From Isoetes taiwanensis (Eukaryota; Streptophyta; Lycopodiopsida; Isoetales; Isoetaceae): a stretch of 64,000 nucleotides of DNA. How positions within the stretch are numbered: position 1 is the stretch's first letter; every line of letters starts with the position of its first letter. The translations under genes were made by a program, and so were the position numbers. A model generated the notes under the pieces. It was not told where the DNA came from, searched no databases, and saw only the letters and a list, made by a program, of their open reading frames with translations. Location of the stretch: NCBI GenBank assembly GCA_021234155.1, contig JAJEKV010000403.1, positions 1-64,000 on the forward strand. The letters run 5' to 3'. Positions 33,122 to 43,846 of the stretch are shown here, piece after piece.

Positions 33122-33870
33122 ACTCAATATAGAAGTTGTTTGAAGTAATCAAAAACTAAAGAATCAATTTTTTATTTACTAGGATTACGATTTATGGGCC
33201 AAATATAGGCTAATTGCTTGAACATTAAAGCCATAATTTGAAATGGATTGATTATTTCTAATGTGAAATAATGTGAATAGCCATATTGTCATATACTCCT
33301 TATTGCTCACTTCGGGTCATTGGATCCAAAGATAATTCCCTGAATATGCCAAATGAGGAATTGAGGAATTTACACATCACACCCATATATAACTCAGCAC
33401 ATACATGTATTCATATGTGTACACATAGGCAACATACGCAACAAAGAGAATATAAATACAGAAAATTGATTGGACGGAAGTTGCATTGTCATTACAAAGA
33501 TATCACATCATACATGCACAGAACCGCAAGGCACAAATGAAATGAAATCACATGCTGTAGCTTCATATCACATGTAGGCAGCTTCACAAAGAAGCCTATA
33601 GAATAGAAACCCAGCACCTAAGAAGACATGAAACAAATTCACATGAGCTCCCATGGCCCCTGAGGCCATATGCACAAAGCACAGCATCCCTGTAAAACCT
33701 GCCAGATTCTCAACCATTCCAACTGTACAACTCCACCTCACCTCGCCCCTCTAGCGGCCATATACTCTATTGTTTTCAAATAGCAATTTTGATTGATTGT
33801 AAAAACATGACTTTCAAGTATGATTTAAGCCACTTCACCCTTCGGCCATGGAGGGCAACCCTCCGTGCGC
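33122..33870. other. Intergenic, nothing recognised
   Basis: A/T-rich sequence with incidental short frames and no repeats or genes recognised. Confidence 0.4.
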
Positions 33871-33874
33871 AGCA

Positions 33875-34060
33875 TTCTTTTTTTTTTTTTCTTTTGTAGA
33901 ATAAATATTAAATGGGGACACGTAAACCACCAACAAATTAAAAGGGCTACAGCCTTCATGTCTATTTAAACTTTTAGCCGAAGCATATAAGAGAATGATA
34001 TTAGAGCAAGAATGGCTATGATGGTGACTACGGTGGAACCACCAAAATGAACAATTTTTT
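33875..34060 (-). mobile_element. LINE- or retroposon-like 3' end scrap
   Basis: On the minus strand, ...CCCATTTAATATTTATTCTA then CAAAAG and a poly(A) of about 12 bases resembles the 3' end of plant LINEs (GGTTTACGTGTCCCCATTTA). No target duplication could be found, so the boundaries are approximate. Confidence 0.35.
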
Positions 34061-34539
34061 TTAAGGCAAATTGAGGCAACCAAGGAGTTTATGCAAACAG
34101 AAACTTACTATTCATAAATCAGCAAATTGAACATGGTGAAATTTCTAGACTTTTATTTCTAAACGAGATGCACCCTGGACTACCACAATCGTCGGATCTG
34201 TCAATTCTATGGCCCAGACTGTATGTTGAAGCCTCTGGACACCTCTCGTTTCGATTATGCTCATTTATGATTCGGGACGCCTATGATTTTAAGATGTCAA
34301 ATACGAGTTTGCCTAAGGTTTTGATGGTATATCGAGCCTCTATACAGTTTCGCTTAAGGTTTTAGAATATGAAATACGGGGATGCGAACCTCTACCAAAA
34401 CAACTCAATGTCCTAATAAGACTACTTTAACCAATCTAATCAGTGAGCTAATGTAACTATTTTTTATCTTAAATCCATGTTTTTTTTTTATAATAACCCA
34501 TTGAATTGGTATAGGGATATGGTCTATGGTTTCAAGAAT

Positions 34540-34612
34540 TATATCTATATCAAATCCCCTGGAACCCCTTGTTATTATATCTATATCAAATCCCCCTGGA
34601 ACCCCCTGTTAT
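34540..34612. repeat. Tandem duplication, about 36 bases x 2
   Basis: ATTATATCTATATCAAATCC and the following CCTGGAACCCC occur twice in succession with one-base differences. Confidence 0.8.
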
Positions 34613-34899
34613 TTTGCTACATATTCCTTCATGACCGATATAAGAACTAAATGAAAGGAATCTTCTGCAACTCTTGAGATGAATGTAAAGCATTCTTTCC
34701 AATGACAAGACTAGTCATGCTTTCTGTTTTTAACGTAATAACTGCCCATATAGCAAGTAAATTTGGGGAGCTGCCAGTATGACATGCAATCACTATTATT
34801 GTATGCCATACATTCATCATGTTTTACTAGGTCCTTATGTACCTTGTCATCCTACATGGCATATTTGACATGTTTAAATTTATCTTCTATTGTTGCACA

Positions 34900-35300
34900 T
34901 GTTTCATATGCAGAACAAAATTTTTGCCCTTAATGGCAAACATACTTGAATGTAGCTATCACGAAGTTATAATATGTTGACTGTGCTAACCGTACTTCAT
35001 GCCATATATGGAAGTGCAATCATGTATCCATAGCCCCTACATCTCAGATTATCACCTGCGACATAAATGTGGAGTAGGTTTGTCATAAAAACATATCTAG
35101 AAGAAAGAAAACCACCATTGCAAGAGCACAAGATCTACTATTGCACAGGTTTCTAAAGCAGAGCATGTAAATTATACCCTTAATGGCAAACATACTTGAG
35201 GGAATTTAGCATGTAACTATCACGAGGTTACTATATGACTGTCTTTAGACCAGGGAAACACGATTCTAGCATGGAAGATCCCTTCAATAGAAATTAAGGA
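34900..35300. repeat. Older diverged copy of the 511-base duplication
   Basis: Parts near 35030-35110 (TATCCATAGCCCCTACATCT, then ACATATCTAGAAGAAAGAAA) match the start of the recent tandem pair at 35301-36314 with many differences. CCCTTAATGGCAAACATACT occurs at 34928 and again at 35179, so this stretch is itself an older tandem duplication. Confidence 0.6.
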
Positions 35301-36314
35301 TTCATATTCGCAAGGTACAAGGTGACAGCTTTTAGCTCTGCAAACGTGTACTCATATCCCCTATATTTCAGGCCTTATCACATGTGACACAAATCTGGAG
35401 TAAGTTTTCTATAAGAATATACCTAGAAGAAAGAGAACATCTAGCGAGAGCATAATATCTTGTGAAAGGATTTATAGTGAGAGATAGAGTAGCATTGATG
35501 ATGATGCATAAATAACAATTGCTTTATCTTTTCTATTATTTCTTGTATCATCCCTCAGATTGGGTTGGAAGCGGGAAAGCTAGAAAGATGAATGGAATCA
35601 AATCATGGAACACATGTACCATCACAATGCAACCTGTTTGGATCCCTTTTGAACCAAACAGAACTAGTCATAAAGCATCTACCATAACTCCTCAAAAACA
35701 CCTTTAAGAGCTTTGAATTAAGTGCATCATGCTTGAATTTCAATACGGAAATCTCGACCAATGATTTGTATTCTGAAAGAAGATGTCAGTTGGGCACTAT
35801 ACAAATCCATATTCATATTCGCAAGGTACAAGGTGACAACTTTTAGCTCTGCAAACGTGTACTCATAGCCCCTATATCTCAGGCCTTATCACATGTGACA
35901 CAAATCTGGAGTAAGTTTTCTATAAGAATATACCTAGAAGAAAGAGAACATCTAGCGAGAGCATAATATCTTGTGAAAGGATTTATAGTGAGAGATAGAG
36001 TAGCATTGATGATGATGCATAAATAACAATTGCTTTATCTTTTCTATTATTTCTTGTATCATCCCTCAGTTAGGTTAGGAAGGGAAAGCTAGAAAGATGA
36101 ATGGAATCAAATCATGGAACACATGTACCATCACAATGCAACCTGTTTGGATCCCTTTTGAACCAAACAGAACTAGTCATAAAGCATCTACCATAACTCC
36201 TCAAAAACACCTTTAAGAGCTTTGAATTAAGTGCATCATGCTTGAATTTCAATACGGAAATCTCGACCAATGATTTGTATTCTGAAAGAAGATGTCAGTT
36301 GGGCACTATACAAA
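35301..36314. repeat. Recent tandem duplication, 511-base unit x 2
   Basis: Unit 1 (35301-35811) and unit 2 (35812-36314) both run from TTCATATTCGCAAGGTACAA to GGGCACTATACAAA. They differ at only a handful of positions, mainly an 8-base patch near 35570 versus 36075. No coding potential; the frame 35519-35707 occurs in unit 1 only because of one of those differences. Confidence 0.9.
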
Positions 36315-38440
36315 GTAATTAAGAGCATCCGAGTAGGACTAATAGCAGATAGTAAACATTTCATCAATAGTTAGTGCATAATGCAAATGATTGCTACACA
36401 AATCAATGAGCAGCCCTTCGCAAAATTTCATGATGCGTAAATGCCTCGCAAGATTATGGTTGTGTATCATTTCTTTAGAAAATGCTTACTAGGCAAATCC
36501 GAAGCCATGCTGCTAAAACAAACACCCCAAAAGAAAAGAGTGCTTAATAGGTATTCCACAAATAAACAAGAAGGTAATACACAATATACATAGTCAACTT
36601 AAGGGCGATGTTATCACCTTTGCTTCTTTAATTCATCCTACCGTATATTAGGTTATGAAATGTAAGATCAGTGCATAAAATTGAGATGGCTTACTTGAAA
36701 CAAGAGTATTGACTAGTGCTCGTGCAATCACACTAACAGCACATGCTGCGTGATGTCTGTTGTTGATCATGCCTTCACAAGGCTGCAAATATAATGGATG
36801 TCCAGCAATATACAATTCTAAGCCCTGAGCATGCAATGCAATTACCAGGTGAACTTTCTGGAGGTTGTGTCATGATGCCTGAAGAATAAGAAATCAAAAT
36901 AGCATTTGTGTCTCTTGTTATTTGTTTAGTGGAGATGCCCAGATGTGGCTTTCTTTCTATTGTGCTTTCTTTCTACCCCTTACCTCTCCTAGTTAGCTTC
37001 TTGGTTTTGACAATTGAATTTATCTTTGTATAATGATAAGAAGATAAATGTAATTGTCAAAACCATTGCATGAGTTAGTTTTGACAGTTACCGTTTATAC
37101 CCTGCTTTCTCTCTCCCTTCTCATCAGCTCATCTGCATTTCCTTCTGTTTAGCAGTCAGACTTCCGCGTCCACCCACCCACCCATCTGTCCACCTCTTAT
37201 GTGCAGGTTGTTAGTGGAGCTTAGTAGCTCAGGCAGCATTAGCATCGTGGCTAATGTGTGGCTCTCATTTTGTGGTGCATGTTATGCTTGGTGAAGCCTT
37301 GTGGTTCGAGCAGTATTAGCATTGTGGCTAATGTGTGGCTCTCATTTATGGCAGACTTGTGGTGTGAGCAGCATTAGCATTGTGGCTAATGTGTGGTTCT
37401 TTGTTTATGGCAGGCTCTTGTTTGGAGGAGACATAGTGGCTCGATCAACATTGTGGCTAATGTGTAGCTCTTGTTTATGGCAGGCTCTTGTTTGGAGGAG
37501 ATATAACGGCTTCAGCAGCATTAGCATTGTGGCTAATGTGTGGCTCTCTTGTTGTGGTCCATGTTTAGTGGAGATATCGAGACGCGAGTGAGATGCCCAG
37601 TTGTGGCTTTCTGTAGCAAAGCATTCAGCTTAGCATTTGTGTAGCAGCATTTGCATCTCTTGTTATTTGTTTAGTGGAGATACCCAGATGTGGCTTTCTT
37701 GTCTCTTGTTATTTGTTTAGTGGAGATGCCCAGACGTCTGCAATGATGCTGGATTATTCTCCTACAATAAGCTTAATGAATGGGCCTGCATCCACAAATC
37801 ACGAAGAAATAGCAGAAGCTCCCAACCTATTAACCTGCACATTAGTATGAGAGCTACAAATACGCAATGATATGCCAAGCATAGAGCTCACAATATCTTC
37901 AATGATCCACTAACTCAAGGGCACTAATCTCAACAACCAACTGAGCTAGGCACGAGGGGCTCCAATATCACAACCAAGCACTGAGACACATGTCAAGATC
38001 TCACAATCTCCACTGGCACACACAGCAATAGCCACACATTAGCCACAATGCTAATGCTGCTCAAGCCACAATGCTCCACTACAACACGTGCTTCTGCATA
38101 AATGGTAACATACTCCAAGTCATCTTGGTGGAGCTAAAGAAGATACTCCGCAACATAAATCAACCCAGCAAATAAGGAAGCACGAGGTTAGCACAACAAT
38201 GAAGCACATGGCATAAGACACGAGGGTCTTCCAACACTGGCACGAGGGCCTTCCAACACCGGCACGAGGGCCAAGAATCCACAATCCCAAAATGACAATT
38301 GGCACAAGGGCCATACGTCACCACCAAGCAATAACAAGACAGGGGCCCCACACACTAGGCATCAACTGAGTAAAGGATAGCCAAACAGTTAGGGTGGGTA
38401 GGTGAAATTTTAGGTCGATGAAGTAGCAGCATGGAACAAG
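36315..38440. repeat. Cluster of short tandem and inverted repeats
   Basis: A motif around GCATTAGCATTGTGGCTAAT plus GTGTGGCTCT occurs five times (37231, 37308, 37366, 37442 and 37513 onward) and once inverted (38031-38063). TCTTGTTATTTGTTTAGTGG plus AGATGCCCAGATGTGGCTTT occurs near 36913, 37658 and 37705. GGCACGAGGGCCTTCCAACA occurs in two to three copies near 38220-38270. Frames in this zone (37301-37591, 38120-38351) only translate the repeats. Confidence 0.75.
37003..37064. repeat. 24-base inverted repeat (strong hairpin)
   Basis: GGTTTTGACAATTGAATTTA plus TCTT (37003-37026) pairs with its complement at 37041-37064 with two mismatches, around a 14-base loop. It could be a microRNA-like foldback or a tiny MITE; the sequence does not decide. 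Confidence 0.75.
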
Positions 38441-38799
38441 GAGACTAAGGCTTCCATAAAATCCAACAAATCATCATTGAACATCGAAGGTGAGTGGGTG
38501 AGAAGTAGGAGATCACAGCAGAAGCATAGAGGTGAAGATGTGTTGATGAAGATTGGTCAATTGCTCCACAGGTCAGCCCAATCACAGCTACACTGATCTC
38601 CATGATTGATAATAGGGCATGAATCAAACTGATCTAACCGCATATCATTAATCACGAGATTGATTCTCTCCCATTTGATCAGCTTGATTAATATGAGGAT
38701 GTTTCCTGCACAAAATGAGAGGATTTGTTAGATAAGGAAAACCTTTTGGATCCATTTTATATCATATTTGGTCTATTGAATAACATCCCAGGGCCAAAC

Positions 38800-41400
38800 A
38801 ATCTCCTAGTCAAAGATGATGTAATTCTGAGCCTTCCACATTCTCCATAAGAGGAGAAATATTCTCCAATCATTGGAGGAGTGTGAGAAGAGATATCCAA
38901 TCATTGGGGGAGTGTGAGAAGAGAATATCCAATCATTGGGGGAGTGTGAGAAGAGAATATCCACTAAGGGGGTAATAGAAAGATTAGAAATATTAAATTC
39001 CTCAGAAGCAAGTTCCGACACCCATTCAGAGCAAATGCAATCTTTAAATAGATGATCTTAATTCTCAGTTTCCTGCGGGCATCTATCACACAAGTTAGAG
39101 AAGGTCATATTCAACATATATCTCTTGTCATTTGTGGCTAATACCTTCTGCTAAAGCTGCCATATAAAGGATTTAACTTTAGAGTTGATAGCATACACCT
39201 GTCCTCACTAATGTTCCATTTAAAATGCAGAGAAAGAGCAAAAGGCAGAGTTAAGAATCTGTAGGCTTTTTTAACCTCGTAACCTAAATGGTAAGTAATA
39301 TGTTGATTGTTCCAAATTCTTGCTATATTAGTCTCCTTTATGATATTGTAGAGGTTAGCATGTGTTCATCCTCTAAATTGGAGAGAGCAGAATCCTGGAA
39401 CTCTATAAAGCTATCATTGTTAAATAAGTGGGAAATATGACTGATACCAAGATCTGTCCAAGCTCTGCATTGATAGGAAAAATGACTAGCTAAGCACACC
39501 CTAGGATTGTTCAAAAGGAGGAAGGATTTCCAAAAAATAGTTTAGTCTCTAGAGAGCCCCTCCTTGCAAGAGATTACAGAATTCCATGCTTTGATCCATT
39601 TCTTAATGATACTTGGAAGGTTGGTAGGAATAGAGAAATTGAAATAAAGACTATAAGGAAAAGACATCCTTACATTTCTCCACCCAAAAGGATGGCACTT
39701 GGATAGCTAGTGATTGATCAAGATGGAGACTGGATAGTTGATTAATCCATGGCCAGCTTTATAAATATATTTGACAGCTAGGGCTGCCCCTTGTTTCTCA
39801 ATATTAATCACTCCAAGCCTTCCAAAATTCTTTTTCTTGCAGCACTCAACGATAGAGACTAGAATCCAGCATGTTTTGTTGCCTCCACTGGCTATAAATC
39901 TCCCTATAATTCCTTGAAGTCTGGTTGTAACCTTCTTGGGAGCAAGGAGAATAGAGGATTGGTAAACATGAGAGGAAGAGATTTCAAAATTGGCAATAAT
40001 GGCATGGCTTTACCATCTTTTGAAATGTACTTGTTGTTGAGGAGAACAGCCTTTTTGCGAAATTTATCAATAATGGCATACCATTAGTCACTAGCATTAC
40101 TCGTGAGTGCAAATGGAATATGAAGAATCCTAGATTTAGTACAGGGAGAAGGTACTCACATCCAAGAGTCAGAGCAGTCTGCCCTCCTTTTACATTGTCC
40201 CTTGACATAAGCTTAGACTTGATAAGATTTATCTTGCAGCCCGAGCAGTTGTCGAAGCTTTGCAAAATAAGCTGAGTGTTCATGATGGACTGGAGATCCA
40301 TGTGCACGAATAAAAATGTATCATCTGCAAAGTGAGCATTAAGAAAAAATTGATCGCCTTGGTCAAGTTTGAGACTCATGATCGTGCTCCTTTGGCTAGC
40401 ATCTTTGAAGGCATCGTTTAATGCTTCCATGACTATAAGAAAAAAAAAAGGAGCAAGGGGGCACCCTTGTTTGACCTCTCTTCTAATTTCAAAGAAAGGG
40501 CTGCACTCACCATTATTAAGAACAGAAGATCTAGAGTTTTTAAAAATGACTAAGAAAATACTAATGACATCTTAAGAGAAGCCAATTTTTTGATAGCACC
40601 TAATAAGAAAACTCCAACTAACCATAACAAAAGCCTTTGTGATGTCAAGCTTTAATAAGGCAATATCCCGTTTGATGTCCTTGTTCAGTGCATGCCTAAT
40701 ATTGCAATTGCAACATTGTCAAGAACGGATCTGTTCTTCAAATTGGCACTTTGAGTGTTTGTGATTATCTGATCCAAAATGGGCTCAAGTCTGATTGCAA
40801 TGGAGGCAGTAATGATTTTGTAGATGACATTTGTCAAGGAGATAGGTTTATTGTCCGAGAACGAGGTTGGTTCATCCACTTTTGGAATTAAAATTATGAA
40901 GCTTGTATTGATTCTGCAGTCCAAAGTTATGAGAAGCAAAACGTCATTGCAAATGTTAGTAACAGCAGAGACAATGATATCCCAAGTTTTCTTAAAAAAT
41001 TCAATAGTTAGGCCATCAAGACCAGGAGTCTTACCATTTTTCATACTTTGGATATTTGACCAGAGCTGCTCGTTTGTGAAAGGTCTTCTCATGCTATTAT
41101 TCTATTGATCATCAACCAAGGTCTGTAACTTGATGAAGTTGTCAATATCAGCCACATTATCATTGGAGGCAGTACCCATTATTCTGGTAAAATAAGCAGT
41201 AGCTGCCCTTTTGAGTTCAATGTCCTCAGTAATCATAGTGTCATCCATGGAAATGATAAAGATTCGATTTCTCTTCATTCTCCCATTAGCTTTATGAAGA
41301 AATAATTGGAGTTTTCTATTTCATCATTCGTGAGTTCCCTGATCTTGGCTTTAAGCTGCCATCCTTTTGTTATTTTGATACCTTCGCTTTCAATTTTGAT
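38800..41400 (-). mobile_element. Decayed L1-type LINE, minus strand
   Basis: Reading right to left, a pre-RT segment (41290-41110), then 41092-40685 with MKNGKTPGLDGLTIEFFKK, INTSFIILIPKV and the conserved N-K-P-I-S-L block, then 40430-39984 with FADDTFLFV (catalytic box) and NCSGCKINLIKSKL. Farther on, near 39130-39040, a zinc finger NLCDRCPQETEN-x-DHLFKDC closes the protein (zf-RVT). The C-terminal part holds three 32-base tandem units at 38857-38960. The endonuclease half and a poly(A) tail were not found. Confidence 0.85.
38857..38960 (-). repeat. 32-base tandem repeat x 3 in LINE C-terminal region
   Basis: AATCATTGGGGGAGTGTGAG plus AAGAGAATATCC repeats three times; the first copy has one substitution and lacks one base. 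Because 32 is not a multiple of three, each unit shifts the reading frame, seen as SPNDW, then PPMIGY, then SSNDW in the translation. Confidence 0.85.
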
Positions 41401-41624
41401 CCTAGGGTAGAAGCATAAAAGGGTGATTGAATTTTTTTGTATATTGATGTAGAAATTTGAACTAGGTTAAAGTGTTTGTAATGTACATTTTGAATTTTAC
41501 ATGGAGTTGCCTATCATTAATAAAGGCGGTTGACGTACAATATTCTCCATAATTATACCAAATCCCCCCGAAATCTTGGCACACATTTTGAACTTTCTTC
41601 AATCGATCATACATGGCTCCGGAT

Positions 41625-41629
41625 TCTAC
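41625..41629. repeat. Target-site duplication of element 2, left (TCTAC)
   Basis: TCTAC directly precedes the 5' LTR and is identical to 54697-54701. A 5-base duplication is standard for Ty3/gypsy integrases. Confidence 0.9.
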
Positions 41630-43266
41630 TGTGACGGTCCAGGGGAATATACGCCATAAATACGTATATTCCTGGATCCGTCACCATACAAGTCTATCTT
41701 CATAGCCTTGTATACCATAGATTGTGGCACTAGGGGGCATGGCTAAGTTATTCTCATAGCTTAGCCAACCATAGGATAAAGCCATTATCCATGTGGCCTT
41801 AACCTATTGGGGCACCCCCACCACCTAAGGGGACTCACCGATTGGTGCCCGTGGCATCCTAGGTGGACCCTAACTTATATAGGCATAAACCCTAACCCTA
41901 GACCTTTTCCGGCCCTAGCACCCCCAGAGACTCACCTACTTGTTGAAACCCGTTTGAACATGGATTAACATTGTGGCATGGCATAGGCTGCGGCACGGCG
42001 GCCCGGGGTAAAAGACGATATAAAAGGATTCTTGGAGGAGGCGGCGGCTTGTGAGTCGAAGACTATGGGCCTTGGGATCACGGAGGAGAGCATCGGGGAG
42101 CGGTATGTAGGATAGTAGTTGTGATAGCTCATCCGGGAATTAGCAATCCGGATGTGCTAGTATTTTATTATCTAGAGTAGAGCCATCCTAGAACCCATAT
42201 TCAACATCTTGAACCTAATCAAGGAACCCTAACTATTAGTTAGTTGTATGATTAGGTTAAGATGTTCTTCTTATGATTATTCTCATGATGATTATGTGAT
42301 GATGGTTGATCATGTTTGCTCCTCTTATATTGGGGCCGGGGGTAGAGACCTAGAGCCATATGTAGTATGCTCCTAGAGTAGATCCCTTAGTTCTGTTAGT
42401 TGCGGCTTTGTGCATAGGAGCCCACCGGGCTATTGAGGCTATGATATGACTCGGCACCCGGATATGAGGGCTAGAGGGAAAGTGGAGGGAGGATCCCTGC
42501 CGAAAGTGGGGGGGCCGGGGGGATCCCATAGTGGGCTAGGCCTATGGTCGGTCACCCCGTGTGGGCGAGCATGGGTGGAGGCACCTCTGGGGCAATGGTG
42601 TTGCCACGCCTCTCCGAGAGCTGCAAGGGAAGGCTTGGCTCGGTTTGGGGGGTTGATCAGTGCGAATGGGTGTGTCGTCCGCGATTCTCTAGCCGCCACG
42701 GCACCTCTAGACCACAGGAAGGGGAGATGCAACCCCTTCTGCCTCATCCCGGACGGGGAGATGCAACTGGGCGGGTCTCGATGGGTGATGCCGCGGGATT
42801 GCGTATGTCAGGAAGGCTAGAGTCTGTCGAGCTGATCTAGCCCATCTGCAAAGTATGCAGGGCCGGATGGAGTGGTCAACCCCTAGCCATTGTTCTATAC
42901 CCAGCCCTCGTCGCCGCCATGACTTCGATGCTCTATCTTGAGGCCTAGCCGGTCGGTCACCCTCCTTACAGTGCGAGCGGGTGGGAGCTCTCTGTTTATG
43001 GTTTGTGATTATCATCTTTGCCTTGGTTTATATGTGATGCACTACCCTTGGTAGTAGTTGTATATGTTGATGCTAGTTCGGCGTGTTATCGCTTCATTTG
43101 TTATAGGAGCCCATAGGGGGCAGACGCAAGACACCCGTGTTCCCTTCCCTTTTACCGGAGTCACCTCGAGTCGCGGGATAGATGAAAAAACCCCGCGGTT
43201 GTCGAGCGGATGGGGATTTCTGCCCGGCGTCTGGGCGGAAAGTATGTTTAGCTTGAGGGCGTCACA
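41630..43266 (+). repeat. 5' LTR of element 2 (1637 bases)
   Basis: TGTGACGGTCC ... GGGCGTCACA, directly followed by the primer-binding site. TATATA at 41876-41881 is followed by AAACCCTAACCCTAG (41887-41901). Overlapping long frames at 42439-42840 on both strands lie in a G/C-rich part and disagree between the two LTRs, so they are not genes. Confidence 0.92.
41876..41901 (+). promoter_or_regulatory. LTR promoter of element 2: TATA box plus telo-box
   Basis: TATATA, then AAACCCTAACCCTAG five bases later; the 3' LTR has the same at 53322-53347. Element 1 has TATATA and AAACCCTAA at 8390-8411 in an otherwise diverged LTR. Confidence 0.6.
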
Positions 43267-43267
43267 A

Positions 43268-43278
43268 TGGTATCAGGC
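43268..43278 (+). other. Primer-binding site of element 2, tRNA-iMet
   Basis: TGGTATCAGGC begins two bases after the terminal CA of the 5' LTR. The iMet complement is TGGTATCAGAGC, so one base appears to be missing. Confidence 0.8.
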
Positions 43279-43846
43279 GATGTTCTTGGTTGACCAAGAA
43301 CTAGCGACCATAACCATGAAGTAGTCTAACAGGCCTATAGGGGTGTGGAATAAACATTCCACCATCGAACTTGAAAATGGGGAAAAAAAAAAATTTTTTT
43401 TCTCTAGGTAGTGGGTCAGGAATTAGGCTAAGTGTTAGACGAAGATTTGAGAGAGGCAAACGAATTTTCTAGTAAATTTGGGTGAAAATTATGCATCTGC
43501 ATCAAATTTCACCTAAAATGGGTCGAAGAAGAATCATGCCAATCAGGAGGCCAGGTGAAAAATGGAAGCAAATTCATAAATTGCACTTGAACCATTAGGA
43601 AAATTCGAAAAAAATTAAGATAATATCAATTAATATAGGTTAATATATACATTAATAGTTAAATAATTAATTAAATATCTTGTAATTAATAAGGGGGGGC
43701 TAATAAATAGGGGCAATTATGGTAGGAGAATATTCCCAGGGACCCTCCTTTTTAAATATCTGACACCTCATTTTTCTCTCTCCAACCCTTCACCTCAAAC
43801 CTTCTCTTGCCCAGCCCTTCGTCACCCGTTTTCTGAACCATAAGAT

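Noticed and set aside
37301-37591. 96-residue frame
   Set aside because: Only translates the GTGGCTAATGTGTGGCTC repeat array.
36900-38300. CRISPR-like array
   Set aside because: Repeats are irregularly spaced and diverged in plant DNA; spacers are not uniform.
42439-42840. Long overlapping frames inside the 5' LTR
   Set aside because: Open on both strands in G/C-rich sequence and not conserved in frame in the 3' LTR.
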